DNA of 64,000 bases from Caecibacteroides pullorum (GTDB lineage: Bacteria > Bacteroidota > Bacteroidia > Bacteroidales > Bacteroidaceae), in NCBI RefSeq assembly GCF_019239235.1, contig NZ_JAAZTS010000007.1, forward strand, positions 62,001 to 126,000. The letters run 5' to 3'. The notes under the pieces are model-generated. The model was not told where the DNA came from. It worked only from the letters and a program-made list of their open reading frames with translations, and did not search any database. How positions within the stretch are numbered: the stretch's first letter is position 1; every line of letters begins with the position of its first letter. Shown here piece after piece: positions 34,279 to 43,217 of this stretch. The position numbers and the translations under genes are program-made.

Positions 34279-34461
34279 GTTATATTTCTTTAAAGTGCTG
34301 ACAAAATGAAAGAAAAGTAGCGCGGAATGTTCTGTTTTCCGCCTGTGGAAATAGAAAAATAGAAGGGCGCTTTCGGACATTTGTCTTGACTTTTGGGGGC
34401 GCTTTCTGCACTTTTATCGCAAAAAAGTGGGGAAAAGTGTTAGATTGAATGTTTTTATTGC

Positions 34462-34469
34462 TATATTTG
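34462..34469 (+). promoter_or_regulatory. Candidate -7 element of the threonine operon
   Basis: TATATTTG matches TAnnTTTG. It would place the transcript start near 34476 and give thrA an untranslated leader of about 230 nt. The -33 region is weak. The stretch 34279-34461 shows nothing else. Confidence 0.5.
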
Positions 34470-34506
34470 CGGCAACCTATCAAAAAACAACGAAGGAACA
34501 GAGACT

Positions 34507-34566
34507 ATGAACGGATACTATTTTTATACAGGGACATCCATGTGTACCATGACCCTTAGGGGTTAG
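34507..34566 (+). CDS. Putative threonine-operon leader peptide
   Basis: A 19-codon open frame about 30 nt after the predicted transcript start and 140 bp upstream of thrA encodes MNGYYFYTGTSMCTMTLRG. Four of its last twelve residues are Thr and three of the total are Met, amino acids made from the pathway that thrA opens. Short leader peptides with control codons mark attenuation. Small complementary segments follow (ACCC/GGGT at the 3' end of the frame; GTGT/ACAC before a T-rich stretch), but I could not define a convincing terminator-antiterminator pair. Confidence 0.4.
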   Translation: MNGYYFYTGTSMCTMTLRG

Positions 34567-34708
34567 GGGATAGTATTTGTGTTTCTACGTGTTACACTAT
34601 TTTTCAGCAGTTTTTTCAATTTTACATTTTCAGGAACGTCAGTGCAGACCCTTTCGAGGTGTTTGCTTCCGACACATTGTATCACCCTTTCAATCTATAT
34701 ACAGAGAA

Positions 34709-37141
34709 ATGAAAGTTATGAAATTCGGCGGAACGTCAGTAGGTTCCGCAAAAAGCATTTTGAGCGTCAAAAAGATAGTAGAGGCCGCAGACGAGCCGGT
34801 GATTGTGGTTGTTTCGGCTTTGGGAGGCATTACGGACAAGCTGATAGATACTTCCCGCAAAGCGGCGGCTGGTGATGCCTCTTACGAGGATGGTTTTCGT
34901 GAAATCGTATTCCGCCATGTGGAGATGATCAGAGAGGCTTTTCCGGCCGATCCTCAACAGATGGAATTGCAACATAAGGTGGGCGAACTGCTGAACGAGC
35001 TGAAAGATATCTTCCAAGGTATCTACCTCATCAAAGACCTGTCGCAGAAAACGTCGGATACCATCGTGAGTTACGGCGAGCGCATTTCGTCTATCATTGC
35101 TGCCCAGCTGACGGGAGCCGAATGGTTTGACTCGCGCCAGTTCATCAAGACGGAAAAGAAGTTTTCCAAGCATGTGCTCGACAAGGAACTGACCAACCGA
35201 CTGGTGCGTAGCACCTTTGCCAACCTGCCCAAACGTTCGCTGGTGCCTGGCTTCATTGCCACCGATGTGACGACAGGCGACGTGACCAACCTGGGACGGG
35301 GCGGGTCTGACTATACGGCCGCCATCATCGCAGCCGCTCTCGACGCCGACTCGTTGGAGATATGGACCGACGTGGACGGCTTCATGACTGCCGATCCGCG
35401 CGTCATATCTACTGCCTACACCATCAACGAGCTGAGCTATGTGGAGGCTACGGAGTTATGTAACTTCGGCGCCAAGGTGGTCTATCCGCCCACGATCTAC
35501 CCCGTTTGCCACAAGAACATCCCCATCCTTATCAAGAATACCTTCAACCCCGAAGGCGAAGGAACTATCATCAAGCAGGAGGTGTCCGATCCGCAGAGCA
35601 AGCCCATCAAGGGTATCTCGTCCATCAACGACACCACGCTGATCACGGTCCAGGGTCTGGGTATGGTAGGCGTTATCGGTGTGAACTACCGCATCTTTAA
35701 GGCGTTGGCCAAAAACGGCATCAGCGTGTTCCTCGTGTCGCAGGCGTCGTCGGAGAATTCTACTTCTATCGGTGTGCGCAATGCCGACGCCGATCTGGCT
35801 TGTGCCGTGCTGACCGAAGAATTTGCCAAGGAAATCGAGATGGGTGAAATCTCGCCCATCCAGGCGGAGAAGAACCTGGCTACGGTCGCTATCGTAGGCG
35901 AGAACATGAAGCATACGCCGGGTATCGCAGGCAAGCTGTTCGGCACGCTGGGACGCAACGGTATCAATGTGATAGCTTGTGCGCAGGGTGCTTCGGAGAC
36001 GAACATTTCATTCGTAGTCGAAAGCAAGTCGCTCCGCAAGTCGCTCAACGTCATCCACGACTCGTTCTTCCTTTCCGAATACCAGGTGCTCAACCTCTTC
36101 ATCTGTGGCATCGGCACGGTAGGTGGAAGTCTCATCGAACAAATTCAGAGTCAGCGCCAGAAGTTGATGCAGGAGAACGGCCTTCAGCTGAATGTGGTGG
36201 GTATTGCCGACGCTTCGAAAGCGCTCTTCTGCCGCGAAGGCATCGACCTGGAGCACTATCGCGAGGACTTGAAGCAGAAGGGAATGGACAGCTCGCTGGG
36301 CGTGTTGCGTAACGAGATTATCGGCATGAACATCTTCAATTCGGTGTTTGTCGACTGTACAGCCAGCGCGGGCGTTGCTTCTCTCTACAAAGACTTGTTG
36401 CAACACAACGTGTCCGTGGTGGCCGCCAACAAGATTGCCGCCTCGTCGGAGTACGAAAACTATCGTGAACTGAAGCAGATAGCCCGCCAACGTGGGGTGA
36501 AGTACCTCTTCGAAACCAATGTAGGCGCAGGTCTGCCCATCATCAATACCATCAACGACCTTATCCATAGCGGCGACAAGATCCTGAAGATCGAGGCCGT
36601 GTTGAGCGGAACGCTGAACTATATCTTCAACAAGATCAGTGCCGACGTGCCCTTTAGCCAAACTATCCGCATGGCGCAGGAGGAGCGCTACTCCGAACCC
36701 GATCCGCGCATCGACCTCAGCGGCAAGGACGTTATCCGCAAACTGGTCATCCTGGCGCGTGAAGCCGGTTACCGTCTGGAGCAGGACGACGTGGAGAAAC
36801 ATCTCTTCGTGCCCGACGACTTCTTCGAAGGTTCCTTGGACGACTTTTGGAAGAAAGTGCCTACATTGGATGCCGACTTCGAAGCCCGTCGCCAGGTGCT
36901 CGAGGCCGAAAAGAAGCATTGGCGTTTCGTGGCCCGTCTGGAGGATGGCAAAGCTTCGGTAGGCCTGCAGGAAGTGGGCATCGGCCATCCTTTCTATGGC
37001 TTGGAGGGCAGCAACAACATCATTCTGCTCACCACCGAACGCTACCGCGAATATCCAATGATGATTCAAGGCTATGGCGCAGGAGCCAGTGTGACGGCCG
37101 CTGGCGTCTTTGCCGACATCATGAGCATTGCGAACGTTTAA
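34709..37141 (+). CDS. thrA: Bifunctional aspartokinase / homoserine dehydrogenase
   Basis: An 810-residue fusion. The aspartate kinase part begins 'MKVMKFGGTSVGSAKS' and continues to about residue 290, followed by two ACT-type regulatory domains ('VQGLGMVGVIGV', 'VAIVGENMKHTPGIAGKLF') and the homoserine dehydrogenase part with 'FICGIGTVGGSL' (about 465) and 'FVDCTASAGVASLYKDLL', 'EPDPRIDLSGKDVIRKLVILARE'. It performs steps 1 and 3 from aspartate to threonine. The ATG at 34709 gives the family start; the upstream open frame is not conserved. It is the first gene of thrA, phosphoglycerate-mutase-like gene, thrC. Confidence 0.97.
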   Translation: MKVMKFGGTSVGSAKSILSVKKIVEAADEPVIVVVSALGGITDKLIDTSRKAAAGDASYEDGFREIVFRHVEMIREAFPADPQQMELQHKVGELLNELKDIFQGIYLIKDLSQKTSDTIVSYGERISSIIAAQLTGAEWFDSRQFIKTEKKFSKHVLDKELTNRLVRSTFANLPKRSLVPGFIATDVTTGDVTNLGRGGSDYTAAIIAAALDADSLEIWTDVDGFMTADPRVISTAYTINELSYVEATELCNFGAKVVYPPTIYPVCHKNIPILIKNTFNPEGEGTIIKQEVSDPQSKPIKGISSINDTTLITVQGLGMVGVIGVNYRIFKALAKNGISVFLVSQASSENSTSIGVRNADADLACAVLTEEFAKEIEMGEISPIQAEKNLATVAIVGENMKHTPGIAGKLFGTLGRNGINVIACAQGASETNISFVVESKSLRKSLNVIHDSFFLSEYQVLNLFICGIGTVGGSLIEQIQSQRQKLMQENGLQLNVVGIADASKALFCREGIDLEHYREDLKQKGMDSSLGVLRNEIIGMNIFNSVFVDCTASAGVASLYKDLLQHNVSVVAANKIAASSEYENYRELKQIARQRGVKYLFETNVGAGLPIINTINDLIHSGDKILKIEAVLSGTLNYIFNKISADVPFSQTIRMAQEERYSEPDPRIDLSGKDVIRKLVILAREAGYRLEQDDVEKHLFVPDDFFEGSLDDFWKKVPTLDADFEARRQVLEAEKKHWRFVARLEDGKASVGLQEVGIGHPFYGLEGSNNIILLTTERYREYPMMIQGYGAGASVTAAGVFADIMSIANV

Positions 37142-37143
37142 TA

Positions 37144-37225
37144 AATGGAAAATTGAGAATGGAAAATTGAAAATGAACGTATAGTCACTTCGCAATTCTC
37201 CATTTTCAATTTTCAATTATCCATT
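37144..37225 (+). repeat. MITE-like palindromic repeat in the threonine operon (copy D)
   Basis: Arms AATGGAAAATTGAGAATGG (from 37144) and the complementary CCATTTTCAATTTTCAATTA type segment (to 37225) fill the gap between thrA and the next gene. The architecture is the same as copies A-C but the unit sequence differs (GGAAAATTG instead of GAAGAAT). It will form a hairpin in the operon mRNA. Confidence 0.75.
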
Positions 37226-37231
37226 AAAAAA

Positions 37232-38479
37232 ATGAAACACATCATTATATTGGGCGACGGCATGGCCGACTGGCCTGTCAAGTCGCTGGGCGGCAAGACG
37301 TTGCTGCAGGCCGCCCATACACCCTATATGGACAAGCTGGCCCGCATGGGGCGTACAGGACGTCTCGTTACTGTGGCCGAAGGCTTTCATCCGGGCAGCG
37401 AGGTAGCCAACATGTCGGTCATGGGTTACAACTTGCCCAAGGTGTACGAAGGACGTGGCCCGCTGGAAGCCGCCAGCATTGGCGTCGACCTGAAGCCGGG
37501 CGAGATGGCTATGCGATGCAACATCATCTGTATCGAAGGCGACCTGCTGAAGAACCATTCGGCGGGACACATCACAACACCCGAAGCCGACATACTGGTG
37601 AAGTATCTTCAGGAGAAGCTGGGAAACGAGCGGGTACACTTCTATACAGGTGTGCAGTACCGCCATCTGCTGGTGATCAAGGGAGGCGACAAACGTATCG
37701 GTTGTACACCGCCTCACGACGTGCCGCTCAAGCCCTACCGCCCTCTGATGGTGAAGCCTATGCCAGGTACGGAACACATTACCCGGCCCGAAGGCGGTGC
37801 CGAACTGACCCCCAAGCAGACAGCCGACCTGATCAATGAGCTGATCGTGCGCTCGCAGGAATTGCTCGAAGACCATCCGCTCAACCTGAAGCGCAAGGCC
37901 GAGGGGAAGGATCCTGCCAACAGCATCTGGCCATGGAGCCCTGGCTATCGTCCGCAGATGGAGCCGCTGGCTGAGAAATATCCCCAAATCCGTAAGGGCA
38001 GTGTCATCTCAGCCGTCGACCTGATCAATGGTATCGGTTACTATGCAGGTTTGCGACGTCTGACGGTAGAGGGCGCCACTGGCTTGTATGATACCAACTA
38101 CGAGAACAAGGCTGCCGCTGCACTCGAGGCGCTGAAGACCGACGACTTCGTTTACCTTCATGTGGAGGCCAGTGACGAGGCGGGCCACGAGGGCGATGTG
38201 GACTTGAAGATACGCACCATCGAGAACTTGGACAGTCGCGCCATTGGCCCCATCTACGAGGTGGTGAAGGATTGGGACGAACCGATAGCCATTGCTGTCC
38301 TGCCCGATCATCCCACGCCCTGCGAACTGCGCACACATACGGCCGAACCTGTACCTTTCCTCATCTGGTATCCGGGCATCGAACCCGACGAGGTGCAGAC
38401 CTTCGACGAAGTGGCGGCCTGCAACGGCGCTTATGGCCTGATGAAGGAAGACGAGTTTATGAACGAATTTATGAAATAA
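37232..38479 (+). CDS. ApgM-family phosphoglycerate-mutase-like protein, likely homoserine kinase
   Basis: A 415-residue alkaline-phosphatase-superfamily protein: metal site 'IILGDGMADW' at the N-terminus, 'ANMSVMGYN' with the phosphate-binding Ser, 'HVEASDEAGHEGD' and 'VLPDHPTPCELRTHTAEPVPF' with the second set of metal ligands. Annotated family members are cofactor-independent phosphoglycerate mutases, but the position between thrA and thrC, and the absence of a GHMP-type thrB, point to homoserine phosphorylation, a role that has been proposed for this family in Bacteroides. The family is certain; the homoserine kinase role is inference from context and prior proposals. Confidence 0.85.
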   Translation: MKHIIILGDGMADWPVKSLGGKTLLQAAHTPYMDKLARMGRTGRLVTVAEGFHPGSEVANMSVMGYNLPKVYEGRGPLEAASIGVDLKPGEMAMRCNIICIEGDLLKNHSAGHITTPEADILVKYLQEKLGNERVHFYTGVQYRHLLVIKGGDKRIGCTPPHDVPLKPYRPLMVKPMPGTEHITRPEGGAELTPKQTADLINELIVRSQELLEDHPLNLKRKAEGKDPANSIWPWSPGYRPQMEPLAEKYPQIRKGSVISAVDLINGIGYYAGLRRLTVEGATGLYDTNYENKAAAALEALKTDDFVYLHVEASDEAGHEGDVDLKIRTIENLDSRAIGPIYEVVKDWDEPIAIAVLPDHPTPCELRTHTAEPVPFLIWYPGIEPDEVQTFDEVAACNGAYGLMKEDEFMNEFMK

Positions 38480-38497
38480 CCCAAATACCGAAAAAAC

Positions 38498-39799
38498 ATG
38501 AAATACTATAGCACCAACCAACAGGAACGCGATGTCAGCCTGGAAGAGGCCGTTGTCAAAGGACTGGCCGCAGACAAGGGACTTTACATGCCCGATGTCA
38601 TCAAGTCGCTGCCCGCATCGTTTTACGACCATATCGAGGATCTCAGCTTTCAGGAGATAGCCTGCCGTGTGGCCGATGCCTTCTTTGGTGAAGACGTACC
38701 GGCCGACACCTTGAAGCAGATTGTCTGCGACACGCTGAGCTTCGACGCACCGCTGGTGCCCGTGTCAGACAACATCTATTCGCTGGAGCTTTTCCATGGC
38801 CCTACGTTGGCTTTCAAGGATGTAGGCGGCCGCTTCATGGCTCGTCTGCTGGGGCACTTCATCCGCAAGGAGGGCAAGCGGCAGGTCAACGTACTGGTAG
38901 CCACTTCGGGCGATACAGGCAGCGCAGTGGCCAATGGCTTCTTGGGTGTGGAAGGTATCCACGTCTATGTGCTCTATCCCAAAGGCAAGGTGAGCGAGAT
39001 ACAGGAGAAACAATTTACGACCCTCGGGCAGAACATCACCGCCCTCGAAGTGGACGGCACTTTCGACGATTGCCAGGCGCTGGTAAAGGCTGCCTTCATG
39101 GACAAGGAGCTGAACGCCCACATGCAGCTGACGAGCGCCAACTCCATCAACGTGGCTCGCTTCCTGCCGCAGGCCTTCTATTATTTCTACGCCTACGCTC
39201 AACTGAAGAAGGCGGGTAAAGCCGATAACGTTGTTGTCTGTGTGCCCAGCGGCAATTTCGGAAACATCACGGCAGGGCTCTTTGGCAAACGCATGGGGCT
39301 GCCCGTAAAGCGCTTCATCGCCGCCAACAATCGTAACGACATCTTCTACAAATACTTGCAGACAGGTGTCTATTCACCTCGTCCGTCGGTAGCCACTATT
39401 GCCAACGCCATGGATGTGGGTGCGCCCAGCAACTTTGCCCGTGTGCTCGATCTTTATGGCAATAGCCATGACGCTATCTGTGCCGACATCAGTGGGGCTA
39501 CCTATACCGACGAACAGATAGCTGAAACGATGAAGAACGTATGGCAGGCGCATCATTACCTGCTCGACCCGCATGGTGCTTGTGGCTATCGTGCCCTGTC
39601 CGAAGGATTGAAGCCGGGCGAAACAGGTATCTTCCTGGAGACGGCCCATCCCGCCAAGTTCAAGGATACGGTAGAGAAAATCATCGGCGAAGAAGTGGAT
39701 ATACCTGCCAAATTGCAGGCTTTCATGAGAGGCGAAAAGAAAAGCGTAGCGATGTCGAAAGAGTTTACTGCGTTCAAAAACTATCTGATGAACGAGTAA
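38498..39799 (+). CDS. thrC: Threonine synthase
   Basis: A 433-residue PLP enzyme with 'MKYYSTNQQERDVSLEEAVVKGLAADKGLYMP' at the N-terminus, the Lys-containing PLP motif 'FHGPTLAFKDVGGRFMA', 'ATSGDTGSAVANGF' and 'SANSINVARFLPQ'. It converts O-phosphohomoserine to threonine and completes the operon. It lies 18 bp after the preceding gene; a strong terminator follows. Confidence 0.97.
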   Translation: MKYYSTNQQERDVSLEEAVVKGLAADKGLYMPDVIKSLPASFYDHIEDLSFQEIACRVADAFFGEDVPADTLKQIVCDTLSFDAPLVPVSDNIYSLELFHGPTLAFKDVGGRFMARLLGHFIRKEGKRQVNVLVATSGDTGSAVANGFLGVEGIHVYVLYPKGKVSEIQEKQFTTLGQNITALEVDGTFDDCQALVKAAFMDKELNAHMQLTSANSINVARFLPQAFYYFYAYAQLKKAGKADNVVVCVPSGNFGNITAGLFGKRMGLPVKRFIAANNRNDIFYKYLQTGVYSPRPSVATIANAMDVGAPSNFARVLDLYGNSHDAICADISGATYTDEQIAETMKNVWQAHHYLLDPHGACGYRALSEGLKPGETGIFLETAHPAKFKDTVEKIIGEEVDIPAKLQAFMRGEKKSVAMSKEFTAFKNYLMNE

Positions 39800-39819
39800 A
39801 AACGGTCTTTTGTTCCTGA

Positions 39820-39877
39820 AAAAAGGCTGTATTAAGAACTAGCAGTGATCGAGGTTCTTGATACAGCCTTTTTCTTT
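39820..39877. terminator. Bidirectional terminator between thrC and the T6SS locus
   Basis: A 20-nt nearly perfect stem AAAAAGGCTGTATTAAGAAC / GTTCTTGATACAGCCTTTTT (39820-39839 and 39854-39873) followed by CTTT, with A-run on the other side, between convergent genes. Confidence 0.9.
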
Positions 39878-39902
39878 ACCCGACTAACGGGGGGAATAGT
39901 GG

Positions 39903-42335
39903 TTACAGATCTTTTTCCAAGTAGGTGAACGTCGTCTTTCCGATGACGAACTTGGTTCCATGATAAAGTTTCTTCCTGACGTTTGTTTTCAGTGGCTTCT
40001 TATTGAATAGGATGCCCTCTTCCAGTGCTGTCAGGTAAAGGTAGCCGTTGACCATTCTCACTTCGGCCTGTTCGGGTGCGATGGGGCTGGTGATGTCCCA
40101 CGTCATTTGCAGGTCACAGTTGACTGACTTGCCAATCAATATTCTTTTCGATTGTTCAGGTGCTTTCATCCATTTATAGATTGCGATATCCATATCCTTG
40201 ATAGGCCCTTCTACTCGGAGGAAGTATCGTTCGGACTTCGGACACGTGGCCGCTACGCTGATGGCAAATCCGATGCAGTAGATCATGTAGCTCAGGAGCA
40301 GGAATTCACGTGTATCGACCTGGGCGTTGAAGGAGAATGACCACAAGTACATGGACCCCAGTCCGAAAATGATAGAGATGACCGCACCGATCAATGCCTT
40401 CTTTAATTTGATGTCAGTTCCATAGGCCACTGCTGATGCGATGACGAGTCCGCTCAACATCCAGGGAATCCAATCGACGAGGAAGGAATTGTCCTTGAAG
40501 TTCAGTGCTATGGAGATGACACATCCAATGAAAAATGACAGGTAGCTGAAAAGACCTCCAATGAGCGATCGGGCAATGATTTGCAATGTCCTTTTCCATA
40601 GCCAACGGCCATGGCTGGTCAGAAGGCTTAATGAGAAAGTCAGGAAAAAGCCAATGTTCAGACCGTAGAACGGCAGGAACAGAAGGTGGCTGCCGTATTC
40701 TTCTACAAGCGTGGTGATTTGTGGGGAACCTGAATCTACACCAAAAATGAGGTATATGAGTTTTACCAGTAACAAATTCTCGTTGTTATGGACGTTGGCT
40801 GTAAAGTTTATCCAGGCAATAAGGCCTGCAAAGGCTCCGGCGATGATCCACGCGAGGTAAAACGATGCATTGTGTGGGTCAAACAAGTTTCTTGAGTTAT
40901 AGTAGTGCCGTCCTTGTTTGCAATGTCTTCCGTATTCTGGACACTGGTATTCGTTTTCGTCCCAGCAGGATTTGTGAAGTATATGCCGGCATTTTGCAAC
41001 GATTTCGTCACCTTCCACAAAGGGAGCTTTGCAGAAATAGCAGGATTGCTCAATCAACATTCCGTTGTAACTCATGTTCTTACCAGTGTATCGGGTTACG
41101 TATTTTCTCTTGAACAACCAATAGCTGATGGCTGGTAAAATGAATTGGAAAATCAGATAGAGCAAGAGAATGGTTATTATACCAATCAAACAGCCTTGAA
41201 GGATGATTTGAAGCGTTGTTGAGCCATTGATAATGACAGGATTGTAGATACTTCCTACATTGTAGGAAATATAGTCGGAAGCAACCAGGCTGTCGCCTGA
41301 GTAGCAGGTAATCTGAAGCTTGCGTTCCATTCCTCTGTAAATCTTGTAGTCAGGATTTACATAGTTGAAGGTGTAGTCAATATAATTGTTGTTGAACAAA
41401 TGCAGTATGTCGTTCAATTTCAGTTGTTGGTTGGAGGCATTGATGTATTTACCTCCACTTTTATGGCAAAGCGCTGTCAAGAAGTTTTGGGACTCTTCAT
41501 CTGCCTGGCTGGCCAGCATGTCTTGTTTTTCTCCTACGTCGTAGCCTTCGTTCCCTTTTTCCAGGTTGAAATAGAAGATGGGTAATGTTTGGGTTGTATC
41601 TATTTGTTGGATGATTTGGTGTTGCAGTTCGAAGTGTTTGGGGTCAATGGGTTTGTTATGGTTGTAGACCTTTCCGTCAGAGAAGATGAACATGATTTTT
41701 CGTGCGGAGGCAAGAAGGCCTGTCGATGGAGTGTTTTTGACTCTCTCGACATATTCGGAAGAATCCTTTTTGAACTCGTCTATTTTGGAGGAAAGGGCAC
41801 GATAGAGGTATTTTTCTCCTGGCTCACATTTGAAATAGTTGTTCATGACATAATCTGTCGCAATCATGGTTGGAGTCACTTCACCATTTTTCATGAAGGC
41901 TACATGAAGATGATCCAGCGCAAAGAGTTTTGCCAGGTTTTTGATGATCTGATTTTGTTGATTGATCGCAATGGAATCCAATGTCAGGTCAATCAGGAAA
42001 AGTGCGTCTAATTTTAACTCGTTAATTTCTTTCAGTTTAAGGTTTTCATAACTTTCCAGTTGGGGCTGGGTTTTCGGATCGTAGGTATTGTTTTTTAAAA
42101 ATTCTTTTGTTTCGAAATGAATGCTGTCGGCGCTGCTGCTCAGCAACATTGCCGTGAGGGTGTCGTTTATCTCTACGTTCAGATGGAAACGTTTGTGATC
42201 TGGCTCAAATTCTATTTTGGTGATGTTGATGTTCAAATCTTGCTTGGACGCATTGTTGGTGACGTTGAATTGATCGCAGCCCGACAAGGCGAGGAGTGAC
42301 ACTAACAGAAGCGATATGATGTGGCGGCTTTTCAT
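39903..42335 (-). CDS. Polytopic lipoprotein with vWA-like, RING-H2-like and FHA-like parts (T6SS-associated)
   Basis: An 810-residue protein. A lipoprotein signal ('LALSGC', Cys20, with Asp at +2) is followed by a periplasmic region containing a vWA-like fold (about 108-320; 'ALFLIDLTLDS', 'KIMFIFSDGK'). A first membrane helix (about 376-405) leads to a cytoplasmic segment with C432, C435, C449, H451, H454, C457, C465 and C472: the RING-H2 order, with only the last spacing longer (six residues instead of two). Six more helices (about 490-700) bring the C-terminus to the cytoplasm, where residues 725-810 resemble an FHA domain ('RILIGKSVNCDLQM', 'VNGYLYLTALEEGILFNKKPL', 'TKFVIGKTTFTYLE'). Seven helices with the N-terminus outside place both RING and FHA in the cytoplasm. 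As last gene of the Ubl/E1/E2-T6SS operon it is the obvious candidate E3-type adaptor. Domain calls are by eye. Confidence 0.75.
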   Translation of the reverse strand: MKSRHIISLLLVSLLALSGCDQFNVTNNASKQDLNINITKIEFEPDHKRFHLNVEINDTLTAMLLSSSADSIHFETKEFLKNNTYDPKTQPQLESYENLKLKEINELKLDALFLIDLTLDSIAINQQNQIIKNLAKLFALDHLHVAFMKNGEVTPTMIATDYVMNNYFKCEPGEKYLYRALSSKIDEFKKDSSEYVERVKNTPSTGLLASARKIMFIFSDGKVYNHNKPIDPKHFELQHQIIQQIDTTQTLPIFYFNLEKGNEGYDVGEKQDMLASQADEESQNFLTALCHKSGGKYINASNQQLKLNDILHLFNNNYIDYTFNYVNPDYKIYRGMERKLQITCYSGDSLVASDYISYNVGSIYNPVIINGSTTLQIILQGCLIGIITILLLYLIFQFILPAISYWLFKRKYVTRYTGKNMSYNGMLIEQSCYFCKAPFVEGDEIVAKCRHILHKSCWDENEYQCPEYGRHCKQGRHYYNSRNLFDPHNASFYLAWIIAGAFAGLIAWINFTANVHNNENLLLVKLIYLIFGVDSGSPQITTLVEEYGSHLLFLPFYGLNIGFFLTFSLSLLTSHGRWLWKRTLQIIARSLIGGLFSYLSFFIGCVISIALNFKDNSFLVDWIPWMLSGLVIASAVAYGTDIKLKKALIGAVISIIFGLGSMYLWSFSFNAQVDTREFLLLSYMIYCIGFAISVAATCPKSERYFLRVEGPIKDMDIAIYKWMKAPEQSKRILIGKSVNCDLQMTWDITSPIAPEQAEVRMVNGYLYLTALEEGILFNKKPLKTNVRKKLYHGTKFVIGKTTFTYLEKDL

Positions 42336-42366
42336 TGTTGCGGATTATTTTCGGATTATAATTTCA

Positions 42367-43212
42367 TTAGATAGTCGGATAGTCATTATTGTCTTTGTCC
42401 ATCATTTCACGGAGTTTCTTTGCGTTCTCTCGTGCCTGCTTGAGCGCTTTCAGTTTGGCTTGCAGCATGTTGAGAAACAGTAATATCATAGCTACTGCAG
42501 CCAGGCTATACAAATAGTCTTTTATTCGCTGTAGCCAGGGCTTGTATTCCAAGGCCTGTATTTTATCGGATATGTTTTTCAGTTCGATGTACTTTTCTTC
42601 TATCGGCTGAAAACGGGGAAGGAGGTTCTTGAACTCCTCAGACAGGCTTTTGGCAATGTCATAGTGGCTTTGAATTTCCGCGAACACCAGCTGTTCTTTC
42701 CCTTTCACCTTTTCGAGTTCAGCAGCCAATGCTTTAATCAGTGAATATTCGACTGCTGTCTTATAGAGCTTGGCATAAGCGCTGTCTTGTGCCTGAAAAA
42801 AAACTTCTGCATCTGCAAAATCTTTTTGTGCATCGAAGAAGTGTTTTTGAATGGCAATCGAGTCCAGCAAGTTCTGTTTGGTCAGTTGATAGTCGGCAAC
42901 AATCTGCAGCAGGGAGTCGTCTTCGGCTATTTCGATCTGCCTCGATTGGTAATAGGTATTCCATTTGGCGTCGATGGTTGTCACTTTTTGGCTGGCTTCC
43001 GTAAGCTGCTCGTTCGATGTATATTGTCCAACCCTGGCGGAAATATCTTTGAGTTCCTGATAAAAGCTGAGCATGCGGCTTTCTATTTCCAGCAGATGCA
43101 TTTCGTCAACAAAGCTGTTTGATTCATCCTGCCCCCAGATTTGGGTGCAGGAGAAAACCATTCCGATGCATAGGCAGAACAGTAGCCGTATGTGATGTCT
43201 CAATTCTTTCAT
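42367..43212 (-). CDS. Envelope protein: signal peptide, coiled coil, C-terminal membrane helix
   Basis: A 281-residue protein with an N-terminal signal (cleavage probably near 'IWGQ'), a long helical, coiled-coil-rich periplasmic region (about 35-225) and one membrane helix (about 237-258), followed by a basic 'KLKALKQARENAKKLREMM' cytoplasmic tail. No family recognised. It lies between two other envelope components in the T6SS operon, 5 bp from the gene upstream and 31 bp before the vWA/RING/FHA gene. It could be a periplasm-spanning part of the membrane complex that replaces TssL/TssM; this is inference. Confidence 0.65.
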   Translation of the reverse strand: MKELRHHIRLLFCLCIGMVFSCTQIWGQDESNSFVDEMHLLEIESRMLSFYQELKDISARVGQYTSNEQLTEASQKVTTIDAKWNTYYQSRQIEIAEDDSLLQIVADYQLTKQNLLDSIAIQKHFFDAQKDFADAEVFFQAQDSAYAKLYKTAVEYSLIKALAAELEKVKGKEQLVFAEIQSHYDIAKSLSEEFKNLLPRFQPIEEKYIELKNISDKIQALEYKPWLQRIKDYLYSLAAVAMILLFLNMLQAKLKALKQARENAKKLREMMDKDNNDYPTI

Positions 43213-43217
43213 ACGCG

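Noticed and set aside
34577..34708. N-terminal extension of ThrA by 44 codons
   Set aside because: Aspartokinases start at 'MKVMKFGGTSV'; the extension covers the operon leader and is not conserved-looking.
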